In this document: positions 16,054 through 23,905 of the stretch, one piece after another
How the letters are laid out: each line of letters starts with the position of its first letter
How positions within the stretch are numbered: the first letter of the stretch is position 1
DNA from: Microbacterium oxydans
GTDB lineage: Bacteria > Actinomycetota > Actinomycetes > Actinomycetales > Microbacteriaceae
Direction of reading: 5' to 3'
Assembly: GCF_026559675.1 (NCBI RefSeq)
Contig: NZ_CP092891.1
Location: 310,001 to 374,000, forward strand
DNA: 64,000 nt
Position numbers and translations under genes: made by a program
Notes under the pieces: model-generated
What the model was told of the DNA's origin: nothing
The model's input: only the letters and a program-made list of their open reading frames with translations
Databases searched by the model: none

Positions 16054-17343
16054 ATGCACACGAAGCAGCACATGCGCCGGCGCGCCCTGATCGCCGGCGC
16101 TCTGACCACAGCCACGGTCGTCGCCCTGACCGGATGCGGTGCGGGCGGCGGCGACGCCGACGGCCCCACCGAGATCACGTTCTCGTACCTCTGGGGCGGC
16201 GAGGAGGCCAAAGTCCTCGAGCAGATCATCGCCGACTTCAACGGCAGCCAGGACGAGATCGTGGTGAAGGGCGTCTCGAGCCCCGACACCCAGAAGCAGC
16301 TGACGTCGATGTCGTCGTCGAACGGGGCGTTCGACATCTCGGACAACTTCGGCAACACCGTCGGCGCGTGGGCGTCGAAGGGCATCCTCGCCCCGCTCGA
16401 CGACGCGATCGCTTCCGAGAAGATCGACGTCGACGACTTCGTGCCCAGCGCCATGGAGCAGATGACCTACGACGGCAAGGTCTACTCGCTGCCGATCGCC
16501 ATCCACAGCTTCCAGCTGCTCTACAACACGAAGCTCCTGGAGGAGGCGGGCATCACCCCGCCGACCACCATGGACGAGCTCGCGGCCGCGATCGAGAAGC
16601 TCACCGTGGTCGACGACTCCGGAAAGATCACGCAGCTGGGCCTCGGCTCGGCCAACGACAGCACCACGCTGACCACCCTCGGCTACGCGTTCGGCGGCAC
16701 CTGGGACGGCGAGGACGGACCCACCCCGGCCGACGCCGGCAACCTCGAGGCCCTGCAGTGGTACCAGGACAACGTGGTCGAGCCCGTCGGCGCCGAGGCC
16801 ATGGCGACCTTCGTCTCCGGTCAGGGCGAGTACCTCTCCGCGCAGGACCCGTTCTTCAGCGGCAAGGTCGCGATGATCATCGACGGGGAGTGGCGCTCGG
16901 CCAGCGCAGCCAAGGTCGCGTCCGACTTCGACTGGGGCGTCACGGCCATCCCCGCCGCATCCCCCGCGCTGGAGAACAGCACGCAGGTCACCGCCAGCAC
17001 GCTGTTCATCCCGGCGAACTCGAAGCACAAGGAGGAAGCGGCCACCTTCCTCGCGTACCTCGTGAGCCCTGAGCCGATGGAGAAGTTCGCCGTCGCCCTC
17101 GGCAACCTGGCCGGGCGCACCTCGCTCGCCGGCAGCGCCGCCTTCGACAGCCTGCAGGACTTCGACGTCTGGGCGGACGCGGCATCCTCGCCCAACGCGA
17201 AGTCGCTCTCGAGCCTCCCGTACAGCGCCGAGTACGCCACCGACCTCGCCACCGCCTTCGACGAGGTGGTCCGCCTGACGGCCACCCCGGAAGAGGCGAT
17301 CGCGACGGTCGAAGAGCGCATGGCCAACTACTCGACGAAGTGA
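16054..17343 (+). CDS. Amino-sugar ABC transporter substrate-binding lipoprotein
   Basis: Extracytoplasmic binding protein of family 1, 429 residues. A twin-Arg-rich N-terminus (MRRRALIAGALTTATVVALT) leads to the lipobox LTGC at about residue 28. Mature blocks are typical of sugar binding proteins: TFSYLWGGEEAKVLEQIIAD, YSLPIAIHSFQLLYNTKLLE, and KVAMIIDGEWRSAS. The start at 16054 gives the proper signal peptide; the frame extends back to 15379 through the GntR gene and operators, which is not credible. First gene of an operon with two permeases, NanE and a ROK kinase, suggesting N-acetylmannosamine, sialic acid or a related glycan as ligand. Confidence 0.92.
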   Translation: MHTKQHMRRRALIAGALTTATVVALTGCGAGGGDADGPTEITFSYLWGGEEAKVLEQIIADFNGSQDEIVVKGVSSPDTQKQLTSMSSSNGAFDISDNFGNTVGAWASKGILAPLDDAIASEKIDVDDFVPSAMEQMTYDGKVYSLPIAIHSFQLLYNTKLLEEAGITPPTTMDELAAAIEKLTVVDDSGKITQLGLGSANDSTTLTTLGYAFGGTWDGEDGPTPADAGNLEALQWYQDNVVEPVGAEAMATFVSGQGEYLSAQDPFFSGKVAMIIDGEWRSASAAKVASDFDWGVTAIPAASPALENSTQVTASTLFIPANSKHKEEAATFLAYLVSPEPMEKFAVALGNLAGRTSLAGSAAFDSLQDFDVWADAASSPNAKSLSSLPYSAEYATDLATAFDEVVRLTATPEEAIATVEERMANYSTK

Positions 17344-17353
17344 TCGAGGCTCC

Positions 17354-18322
17354 GTGACCTCTGCAACAGCGCGCCGGGTCCGGCAGGAGAGCACTCCTGT
17401 CGGACCCGGCGGTCGCGCCCGACGGCGGCGCACCCGCCGGTCCACGCTGATCGGGCTCGCCTTCGCGTCCCCGTTCATCGTCGGATTCCTGTTCCTCTTC
17501 GCCTACCCGATCGCGGCGTCGGCGTTCTACAGCTTCACCGACTTCAACCTCTTCCAGTCCCCGGAATGGGTCGGCTTCGCGAACTACGTGCAGATGTTCA
17601 ACGACGGCGTCTTCTGGAAGTCGCTCGCGAACACCGCGATCCTCACCGTCTTCGGTGTTCCCCTCGCGATCGGCATCGCGCTCGCCGGAGCCCACCTCCT
17701 GAACACCCCCGTCCGCGGGCAGCCGCTGTACCGGGCGCTCGTCTACCTGCCCTCGATCGTGCCCGTGGTCGTGGGCGGCTACCTGTGGCGCTGGCTGCTG
17801 AACGCCCAGTACGGCTTCATCAACTACTTCCTGTCGTGGTTCGGTATCGAGGGTCCCGCCTGGCTGCAGCAGCCGGAGTGGACCAAGCCGGCCATCATCC
17901 TGATGTCGTTGTGGACGGTCGGCGGGACCATGATCATCTACCTCGCCGCCCTCCAGGAGGTGCCGAAGGAGATGTACGAGGCCGCCGAACTCGACGGCGC
18001 GGGCGTGTGGCGCCGCTTCACCAACGTCACGTGGCCGACGGTCTCCCCGGTCACCCTGTTCCAGGTGATCGTGAGCATCATCGGATTCCTGCAGATCTTC
18101 ACGCAGCCGTACATCCTGTCGCAGGAGCGGCTCAATCAGGCGGGGTCCGGCCCCGGCCAGTCGATGCTGTCGTACGCGATGTACCTGTATCAGAACGCCT
18201 TCGTGTTCCTGAAGATGGGGTACGCGTCGGCCATGGCCTGGACCCTGTTCATCGTCACGCTGATCGTGAGCCTGATCGTGCTCGCGACCTCGAGGAAGTG
18301 GGTGCACGATGGCACACGCTGA
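17354..18322 (+). CDS. Amino-sugar ABC transporter permease, MalF type
   Basis: Cytoplasmic-membrane permease of 322 residues with about six membrane segments, beginning LIGLAFASPFIVGFLFLFAY at about residue 33. The EAA loop is EMYEAAELDGAGVWRRFTNV, about residues 207-226. It starts with GTG, 10 bases after the binding-protein stop. Its 3' end overlaps the next permease by 14 bases. Part of the binding protein-permease-permease-NanE-ROK operon. Confidence 0.94.
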   Translation: MTSATARRVRQESTPVGPGGRARRRRTRRSTLIGLAFASPFIVGFLFLFAYPIAASAFYSFTDFNLFQSPEWVGFANYVQMFNDGVFWKSLANTAILTVFGVPLAIGIALAGAHLLNTPVRGQPLYRALVYLPSIVPVVVGGYLWRWLLNAQYGFINYFLSWFGIEGPAWLQQPEWTKPAIILMSLWTVGGTMIIYLAALQEVPKEMYEAAELDGAGVWRRFTNVTWPTVSPVTLFQVIVSIIGFLQIFTQPYILSQERLNQAGSGPGQSMLSYAMYLYQNAFVFLKMGYASAMAWTLFIVTLIVSLIVLATSRKWVHDGTR

Positions 18323-19175
18323 TGTCACGGTCCTCCGCAAGCGCCCGCGGCGCGTACGCCGCACGGTGCGCCGGGTCCGGCAGCAGGTGTCGGTGGCGCT
18401 GCTCGCGCTGCTGTTCCTGTTCCCGCTGCTGGTGATGCTGTCGACCGCGTTCAAGACGCCCGGCGACGTGTTCTCCTCCCCGCCCTCGCTGCTGCCGACC
18501 GACTGGACGATGGACAACTTCGCCAAGGCGTTCGAGCAGATCCCGGTGTGGCGCTACCTCGCCAACACGCTGTTCGTCTCGGGGATGAGCATCCTCGGCA
18601 CGGTCATCTCCTGCCCGCTCGTGGCCTACGCGCTCGCCAAGGTGCGGTGGCGCGGCGCACGTCCGCTGCTCATCCTCGTGCTGGCCACGATGATGCTTCC
18701 GCCGCAGGTCACGCTCATCCCGCTGTTCCTCGTCTGGAACGGGTTGGAGGCGACGAACACCTACCTGCCGCTGATCGTCCCCGCGTTCCTCGGGACTCCG
18801 TTCTTCATCTTCATGATCCGGCAGTTCCTGCTGGCCGTGCCCGATGAGCTGATCGAGGCCGCACGACTGGACGGCGCCTCGGAGTTCCGTACCTACGCGA
18901 CGATCGTGCTGCCGCTGGCCCGGCCCGCGATCGTGACCGCGGCGATCTTCCAGTTCGTCTGGGCGTGGACCGACTTCCTCAATCCCCTCATCTATCTCAA
19001 CGACCAGTCGACCTATACGCTGTCGATCGGTCTCTACGCCTTCTTCGGTGAGAACGATGTGGCCTGGGGGCCGCTGATGGCCGCGTGCGTGATGTTCACG
19101 CTCCCGGCCGTGGCGATCTTCCTCCTCGGCCAGAAGTTCTTCATCGGCGGCGCCAGCGCAGGAGCTCTCAAATGA
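18309..19175 (+). CDS. Amino-sugar ABC transporter permease, MalG type
   Basis: Cytoplasmic-membrane permease of 288 residues, partner of the preceding permease. First helix SVALLALLFLFPLLVMLSTA; EAA loop ELIEAARLDGASEFRTYATI near residues 179-198. The arginine-rich N-terminus (KRPRRVRRTVRRVRQQ) sets the cytoplasmic side. The gene overlaps its upstream neighbour by 14 bases and nanE by 4. No ATP-binding subunit accompanies the pair; a shared MsiK-like ATPase elsewhere is assumed. Confidence 0.94.
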   Translation: MAHADVTVLRKRPRRVRRTVRRVRQQVSVALLALLFLFPLLVMLSTAFKTPGDVFSSPPSLLPTDWTMDNFAKAFEQIPVWRYLANTLFVSGMSILGTVISCPLVAYALAKVRWRGARPLLILVLATMMLPPQVTLIPLFLVWNGLEATNTYLPLIVPAFLGTPFFIFMIRQFLLAVPDELIEAARLDGASEFRTYATIVLPLARPAIVTAAIFQFVWAWTDFLNPLIYLNDQSTYTLSIGLYAFFGENDVAWGPLMAACVMFTLPAVAIFLLGQKFFIGGASAGALK

Positions 19176-19855
19176 CCCACGGCCCCCTCGAACTCATCAC
19201 CGGTCGCCTGATCGCGTCCGTGCAGGCGCAGGCCGGAAGCCCGGTGCGCGACACGGAGGTGATCGCCGCGCTCGCCGAATCCGCGCTGCTCGGGGGTGCG
19301 AGCGGTCTGCGGCTGAACGGCCCCGGCGACGTCCGGCGGATGCGGGCGGCGACCACCGTGCCCCTCATCGGGCTCCACAAGGTGTGGGGCGGGGTGCGCA
19401 ACATCATCACACCCGACGTCGCGCTGGCGGTCGGCCTCGCCGAGGCGGGCGCCGACATCATCGCGGTGGACGCGACGGTGGAGCAGCTGGGTGGGAGCTT
19501 CGCGCTGCTGGGGGAGATCGCCGAGGCGACGGGCCGCCCCGTGATGGCCGATGTGTCGACCTTCGACGAAGGTGTGCGCGCCGTGGAGGCGGGGGCGGCG
19601 GTGGTCGGCACCACGCTGTCGGGATACACGCCCCAGTCCACGCCCGGAGAGGGGCCGGATCTGCGGCTCGTCGCGGCGTTGGTCGAGGCCGGCATCCCCA
19701 CCATCGCGGAGGGGCGCTATCAGACGCCGGAACAGGTGCGCGCCGCCTTCGACGCCGGAGCGCTCGCGGTGGTCGTGGGCGGTGCGATCACGGATCCGAT
19801 CGCGATCACCCGGCGCTTCGTCGCGGTCACCCCGGCGGTGCGGACCACGGCATGA
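19172..19855 (+). CDS. nanE: N-acylglucosamine-6-phosphate 2-epimerase (ManNAc-6-P epimerase)
   Basis: Cytoplasmic TIM-barrel epimerase (EC 5.1.3.9), 227 residues, converting ManNAc-6-phosphate to GlcNAc-6-phosphate. Family motifs: SVQAQAGSPVRDTEVIAALA, GGASGLRLNGPGDVRRM, IGLHK with the likely catalytic Lys70, ITPDVALAVGLAEAGADIIA followed by VDAT, PVMADVSTFDEG and PTIAEGRYQTPEQV. The start overlaps the permease stop (ATGA), and the stop overlaps the ROK kinase. With the kinase it gives the two steps from ManNAc to GlcNAc-6-P. No NanA lyase is present, so the imported sugar may be ManNAc itself. Confidence 0.93.
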   Translation: MTHGPLELITGRLIASVQAQAGSPVRDTEVIAALAESALLGGASGLRLNGPGDVRRMRAATTVPLIGLHKVWGGVRNIITPDVALAVGLAEAGADIIAVDATVEQLGGSFALLGEIAEATGRPVMADVSTFDEGVRAVEAGAAVVGTTLSGYTPQSTPGEGPDLRLVAALVEAGIPTIAEGRYQTPEQVRAAFDAGALAVVVGGAITDPIAITRRFVAVTPAVRTTA

Positions 19856-20766
19856 TCATCGGCATCGACATCGGCGGCACGAAGATCGCGGTCGCGGGCT
19901 TCATGCTCGACGCCGGGCTCGGGCGCGTCCGCGTCACCGAGGCGCACACGTTCCCCACGCCCGCGCGCGAGGGCGGCCCGGCCATCGTCCGCGCCGTCGT
20001 CGATGCCGTGCGCGTGGTGTGCGGCGGTGGGGTGGTGGATGCGGTCGGCGTCGGCACCGCGGGGGTCGTCGGTCCGGACGGTGCGATCACCTCGGCCACC
20101 GATGCGATCAGCGGATGGGCCGGATTCCGCCTGCAGGACGAGCTCGCGCACGCCCTCGGTGCGCCGGTCACGGTGATCAACGACGTGCACGCGGCCGCGG
20201 TCGCCGAGTCGGAGCAGGGAGCCGGGCGAGGGGCGGACGGGATGCTCATGGTCGCGGTCGGCACGGGGATCGGCGGGGCCGTGGTCCTTCCGGACGGACT
20301 GCGTCGCGGTATCACCGGGACCGCCGGCTCGGTCGGTCACATGGAGGTCGCGCTGCCGCCCCGTCTCGCCGAGCGGCGCTGCCCGTGCGGCGGTCTCGGC
20401 CATGTCGAGGCGGTGGCCTCCGGGCCGGGTCTGGAGCGGACCTACTTCGAGGAGAGCGGTGTCGCCCTCCCGCTGCGCGAGGTGCACGCGGCGGCCCTGC
20501 GTGGCGATGTGCGGGCCGAGCGGGTGATCCTCGACGGCGCCCGCTACCTCGGCCGCGCGCTGGCCGGCGCCAACGCGGTTCTCGACGTGGAGGTGATCGT
20601 GGTCGGGGGCGGTGTCGCCGAGGTCGGCGAGCGCTATCTGGCGGAGGTCGGTGCCGCGTACCGGGCGGCCGCCATGCCCGGGCCGTCGAGGGCCCGAGTG
20701 GTGCCGGCGCAGCGGGGGATCGAGGCGACGCTCACGGGGGCCGCACTCGTCGCGCGGATCGTCTGA
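19852..20766 (+). CDS. ROK family sugar kinase, probable N-acetylmannosamine kinase
   Basis: Cytoplasmic ATP-dependent hexosamine kinase of 304 residues. It has the phosphate-binding start MIIGIDIGGTKIAVAGFMLD, the catalytic Asp in TVINDVHAAAVAE (D111), and the adenosine motif VAVGTGIGGAVVL. The zinc motif reads CPCGGLGHVE, so the third cysteine of the usual CxCGxxGCxE is His (residue 184), while GHM at 162-164 keeps the usual His. Coupled to nanE by ATGA, which points to ManNAc phosphorylation (nanK role), but the substrate is inferred from context only. Confidence 0.9.
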   Translation: MIIGIDIGGTKIAVAGFMLDAGLGRVRVTEAHTFPTPAREGGPAIVRAVVDAVRVVCGGGVVDAVGVGTAGVVGPDGAITSATDAISGWAGFRLQDELAHALGAPVTVINDVHAAAVAESEQGAGRGADGMLMVAVGTGIGGAVVLPDGLRRGITGTAGSVGHMEVALPPRLAERRCPCGGLGHVEAVASGPGLERTYFEESGVALPLREVHAAALRGDVRAERVILDGARYLGRALAGANAVLDVEVIVVGGGVAEVGERYLAEVGAAYRAAAMPGPSRARVVPAQRGIEATLTGAALVARIV

Positions 20767-20820
20767 TCACCCCGGCCGCGTCCGTGGCGGCGAACGCGGC
20801 AGGGCTCTAGCATGGCTGCC

Positions 20821-21327
20821 ATGCCCGAAGTCGTGCCTCGCGAGTGGACCCAGATCGACCTGACCAGCCGTCGCGGCGTGTGGGGCCAGCGCTTCACGGC
20901 GGGCCTGCTGGTCGCGGCCGGGGCGATCGGCTTCGTCGTCGGCTTCCCCGCGCTGGCCTGGGGCTGGTGGCCCCTGGCCCTGCTCGCGTTCAGCTGTCTC
21001 CTCATGGTGGTGCTGGGGATCGGGCTCTGGATCAACGCGAGCCTGAACGGCAGGGAGACGGTCACCCTCAGAGACTCGGGGACCCGAGCAGACGCGCCCG
21101 TGGTCGGCGCGTTCGAGACGACGGACGAGGCCGTCCGCTACCAGCTGCGGCTGGAGCTTCCGGCAGTCGGCGGCGATGCCGACGGCGAGCGGCAGTATGT
21201 GGTGCACTCGTGCGGCGACCACCGCTGCGTGGCGGCGGGCAGGGCTGTGCCGAACGCTGCGCTGCCCATCCTGATCGACCCCGCGAAGCGCACCTGGGGC
21301 GTCATCCACGGGTCGAACGCGTCCTGA
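20821..21327 (+). CDS. Small membrane protein, function unknown
   Basis: A 168-residue protein with two adjacent hydrophobic segments (about residues 25-48 and 50-72: GLLVAAGAIGFVVGFPALAW and WPLALLAFSCLLMVVLGIGL) and a soluble C-terminal part with the cysteine pair VVHSCGDHRCVAAG. Two in-frame starts exist, 20812 and 20821; the -10-like TAGCAT (20808-20813) would overlap the first, so 20821 (7 bases downstream, leaderless) is preferred. Not recognised as a named family. It lies 54 bases after the ROK kinase with its own promoter. Confidence 0.75.
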   Translation: MPEVVPREWTQIDLTSRRGVWGQRFTAGLLVAAGAIGFVVGFPALAWGWWPLALLAFSCLLMVVLGIGLWINASLNGRETVTLRDSGTRADAPVVGAFETTDEAVRYQLRLELPAVGGDADGERQYVVHSCGDHRCVAAGRAVPNAALPILIDPAKRTWGVIHGSNAS

Positions 21328-21351
21328 AACTCCCACCCCACCTTCAGGATG

Positions 21352-21365
21352 AACGATATATCGTT
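21352..21365. promoter_or_regulatory. 14-base perfect palindrome upstream of PadR gene
   Basis: AACGATATATCGTT is a perfect palindrome 31 bases before the PadR start, followed by a further half-site ATCGTTC at 21370-21376. It is AT-rich against a GC-rich background. This is likely the autoregulatory PadR operator. Confidence 0.55.
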
Positions 21366-21395
21366 GAGTATCGTTCACCACAGCAGGAGGTCATC

Positions 21396-22031
21396 ATGAA
21401 CAACGCATTCCCCTCCAACCCGTTCGGCGGCGACGGCGGTTCCGGGAGCAACGGCGGACCCGGCGGGCTCTTCGGCGGATCCGGCTTCGGCACGGGCCCC
21501 GGCGGTCCGGCATCCGCGATCTTCGAGGCGATGGACCAGCTCCGCAAGTCGTTCGAGTCCCGCCCGTCCGGCGGCTCGCGCATGGCCCGCGGCGACGTCC
21601 GCACCGCCGTGCTCTCCCTGCTCGCCGAGAAGCCGATGCACGGCTACCAGATCATCAACGAGATCGCCGAGCGCAGTGGCGGCACCTGGAAGCCGAGTGC
21701 CGGCTCCGTGTACCCCACCCTGCAGCTGCTCGCCGACGAGGGCCTGATCGAGGCCGAGGAGCAGAACGGTCGCAAGACGTACTCGCTCACCGAGGCCGGT
21801 CGTGCCATCGCCGACGAGACCGCAGAGACCCCCGCCCCGTGGGAGTCGTCGTCCGGCAAGGACGGACACCGCGACAACGCCCGGTTCAGTGCCCTCCCCA
21901 AGGCCGGTGTCGACCTCGCGGCCGCCGCGGCCCAGGTCGGTCGCAGCGGTTCGCCGGAGCAGGTGCAGCAGACGATCGAGATCCTCGATGAGGCTCGCCG
22001 TAGGCTGTACTCGATCCTCGCGCAGGACTGA
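21396..22031 (+). CDS. PadR-family transcriptional regulator
   Basis: Regulator of 211 residues. A Gly/Pro/Phe-rich, low-complexity N-terminus (about residues 1-45, many GG and GGSG repeats) precedes a PadR winged helix: VRTAVLSLLAEKPMHGYQII, then SAGSVYPTLQLLADEGLIEA and the wing NGRKTYSLTEAGR. The C-terminal helix SPEQVQQTIEILDEARRRLY is the dimerisation part. A strong AGGAGG ribosome site sets the start. It is followed after 45 bases by an ABC1-kinase-like gene, possibly under its control. The glycine-rich leader is usual for actinobacterial PadR proteins of this type. Confidence 0.92.
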   Translation: MNNAFPSNPFGGDGGSGSNGGPGGLFGGSGFGTGPGGPASAIFEAMDQLRKSFESRPSGGSRMARGDVRTAVLSLLAEKPMHGYQIINEIAERSGGTWKPSAGSVYPTLQLLADEGLIEAEEQNGRKTYSLTEAGRAIADETAETPAPWESSSGKDGHRDNARFSALPKAGVDLAAAAAQVGRSGSPEQVQQTIEILDEARRRLYSILAQD

Positions 22032-22076
22032 CCGCGCAGTGCGGCATCGAGTGGGGGCCTGCGAAAGGACCACGCG

Positions 22077-23771
22077 ATGACGGATGCTGCGGCACAGGGC
22101 GTCCATCGCGCCAGGTACCGCCGCATCCTGTCGTTCGCGGGTCGGGAATTCCTCAAGATCTGGTGGTTCGAGCTCGTCCTCCCGCGCTTCGGGATGAGCA
22201 GGATCTCCGAGCGCACGCGCGGGCCGCGGATGCAGAGGTTCGCGCGTCGCTTCCACGTCCTCGCGGTCGAGCTCGGCGGCCTCATGATCAAGGTCGGACA
22301 GTTCATGTCGTCGCGCCTCGACGTGCTGCCCCCCGAGATCACGAAGGAGCTCGAAGGGCTGCAGGACGAGGTCCCCGCCGTGCCCACCCCGGCGATCCGC
22401 GCGCTCGCCGAAGCCGAGCTGGGCATCCCGCTCGAACGCGCCTACGCGTGGTTCGACGAGACCCCGGTCGCCGCGGCATCCCTCGGACAGGTGCACCGCG
22501 CCCGGCTCTCCGACCTCGATGCGGCCGACACCGGGCTCGAGGACGTCGTGGTCAAGGTGCAGCGGCCGGGCATCGACGAGATCGTGGCGGTCGACCTCGC
22601 CGCCCTCCGCCGCGTCGCCCGCTGGCTCACCCGGGTGCGCATCGTGGCCGACCGGGTCGACGCGCCCGCGCTGGTCGAGGAGTTCGCCGCGACCAGCCTC
22701 GAGGAGATCGACTACCTGCACGAGGCCGCGAGCGCCGAGCGGTTCCGCGAGAACTTCGCCGACGACCCGCGCGTCGACACCCCGGAGATCGTGTGGGAGC
22801 GGTCGACCCGTCGCGTGCTGACCCTGTCCGACGTGACCGCGATCAAGATCAACGACACCGACGCCCTCCGGGCCGCCGGCATCGACCCGTCCGACGTCGC
22901 TGCGGTGTTCGCCGAGGTGATGTTCGACCAGGTCTTCACGCACAGCTTCGTGCACGCCGACCCGCACCCCGGGAACATCTTCGTCACGCCCGTCCCCCCG
23001 GTCGCCGGCCAGTCGGGGCGCGGGTTCCGCCTCACGTTCATCGACTTCGGGATGATGGCCGAGATCCCCACGAGCCTCCGCGACGGACTGCGGACCCTGC
23101 TCATCGCGGTCGCCGGGCGCGACAGCCGCGGCCTCGTCGCCGCCGCGCAGGAGATCGGGGTGCTGCTGCCGTCGGCCGACACCAACGAGCTCGAACGCGC
23201 CCTCACCGCCCTGTTCGCGCGCTTCGGCGGCATGGGCTTCGCCGAGCTCAGCAAGGTCGACCCGCGGGAGTTCCGCGACTTCGCCGAAGAGTTCGGCGAC
23301 ATGGTGCGCTCGCTTCCGTTGCAGCTGCCCGAGAACATGCTCCTGCTCATCCGCGCCGTCTCGCTGACGTCGGGCATGTGCAGCGGACTCGACCCCGCGT
23401 TCAACGTGTGGGATGCCGCGGAACCCTACGCCGGTCGACTGCTGCGCGATGAGAGCGGCAACATCGTGCAGGCGTTCGCGAGCCAGGCGATGGGCACGAT
23501 GAGCACGACCTGGAATCTGCCGGGTCGCATCGACAGGATCATCACCCGGATCGACGACGGCAACGTCTCGTTCGACACCTCGCGCCTGGAGCGACGCCTC
23601 GACCGGCTCGAGGGCATCGCCCGTCGCATCGCCTCGGGCGTGCTCTTCGCGGCACTGCTCATCGGCGGGGCCTTGCTCGTCCCGGCCGTACCGCCGCTGG
23701 GCATCACCCTGGTCTGCGTCTCGGCCCTCCCGCTGCTGCACTCCCTGTTCGGCGGGCGCCGCTCGCGCTAG
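22077..23771 (+). CDS. ABC1/UbiB-family kinase-like protein
   Basis: A 564-residue atypical-kinase-family protein. Visible motifs are the KxGQ region (GGLMIKVGQFMSSRLDVLPP), the ATP-site VAAASLGQVHRARL, VVVKVQRPG with the invariant Lys, the HADPHPGNIF catalytic-loop block, and LTFIDFGMMAE (DFG-like). Two C-terminal hydrophobic segments (VLFAALLIGGALLVPAVPPL and the next) anchor it in the membrane. Relatives support quinone or lipid metabolism; actinobacterial copies have no proven substrate. A GAAAGG ribosome site precedes the ATG. Confidence 0.92.
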   Translation: MTDAAAQGVHRARYRRILSFAGREFLKIWWFELVLPRFGMSRISERTRGPRMQRFARRFHVLAVELGGLMIKVGQFMSSRLDVLPPEITKELEGLQDEVPAVPTPAIRALAEAELGIPLERAYAWFDETPVAAASLGQVHRARLSDLDAADTGLEDVVVKVQRPGIDEIVAVDLAALRRVARWLTRVRIVADRVDAPALVEEFAATSLEEIDYLHEAASAERFRENFADDPRVDTPEIVWERSTRRVLTLSDVTAIKINDTDALRAAGIDPSDVAAVFAEVMFDQVFTHSFVHADPHPGNIFVTPVPPVAGQSGRGFRLTFIDFGMMAEIPTSLRDGLRTLLIAVAGRDSRGLVAAAQEIGVLLPSADTNELERALTALFARFGGMGFAELSKVDPREFRDFAEEFGDMVRSLPLQLPENMLLLIRAVSLTSGMCSGLDPAFNVWDAAEPYAGRLLRDESGNIVQAFASQAMGTMSTTWNLPGRIDRIITRIDDGNVSFDTSRLERRLDRLEGIARRIASGVLFAALLIGGALLVPAVPPLGITLVCVSALPLLHSLFGGRRSR

Positions 23772-23905
23772 ACGCGGCACGCCCGGGAAACCCAGGCCAT
23801 CCGGCATCCGTCCGGCGCGCCGTGCGCCGACACGCCGCGGATCGCGCGGATCGTCTGGGTTTGCGCTTCCGTGCGCAGCCGCCTGCCGTGACAGGATGGT
23901 GTGCC

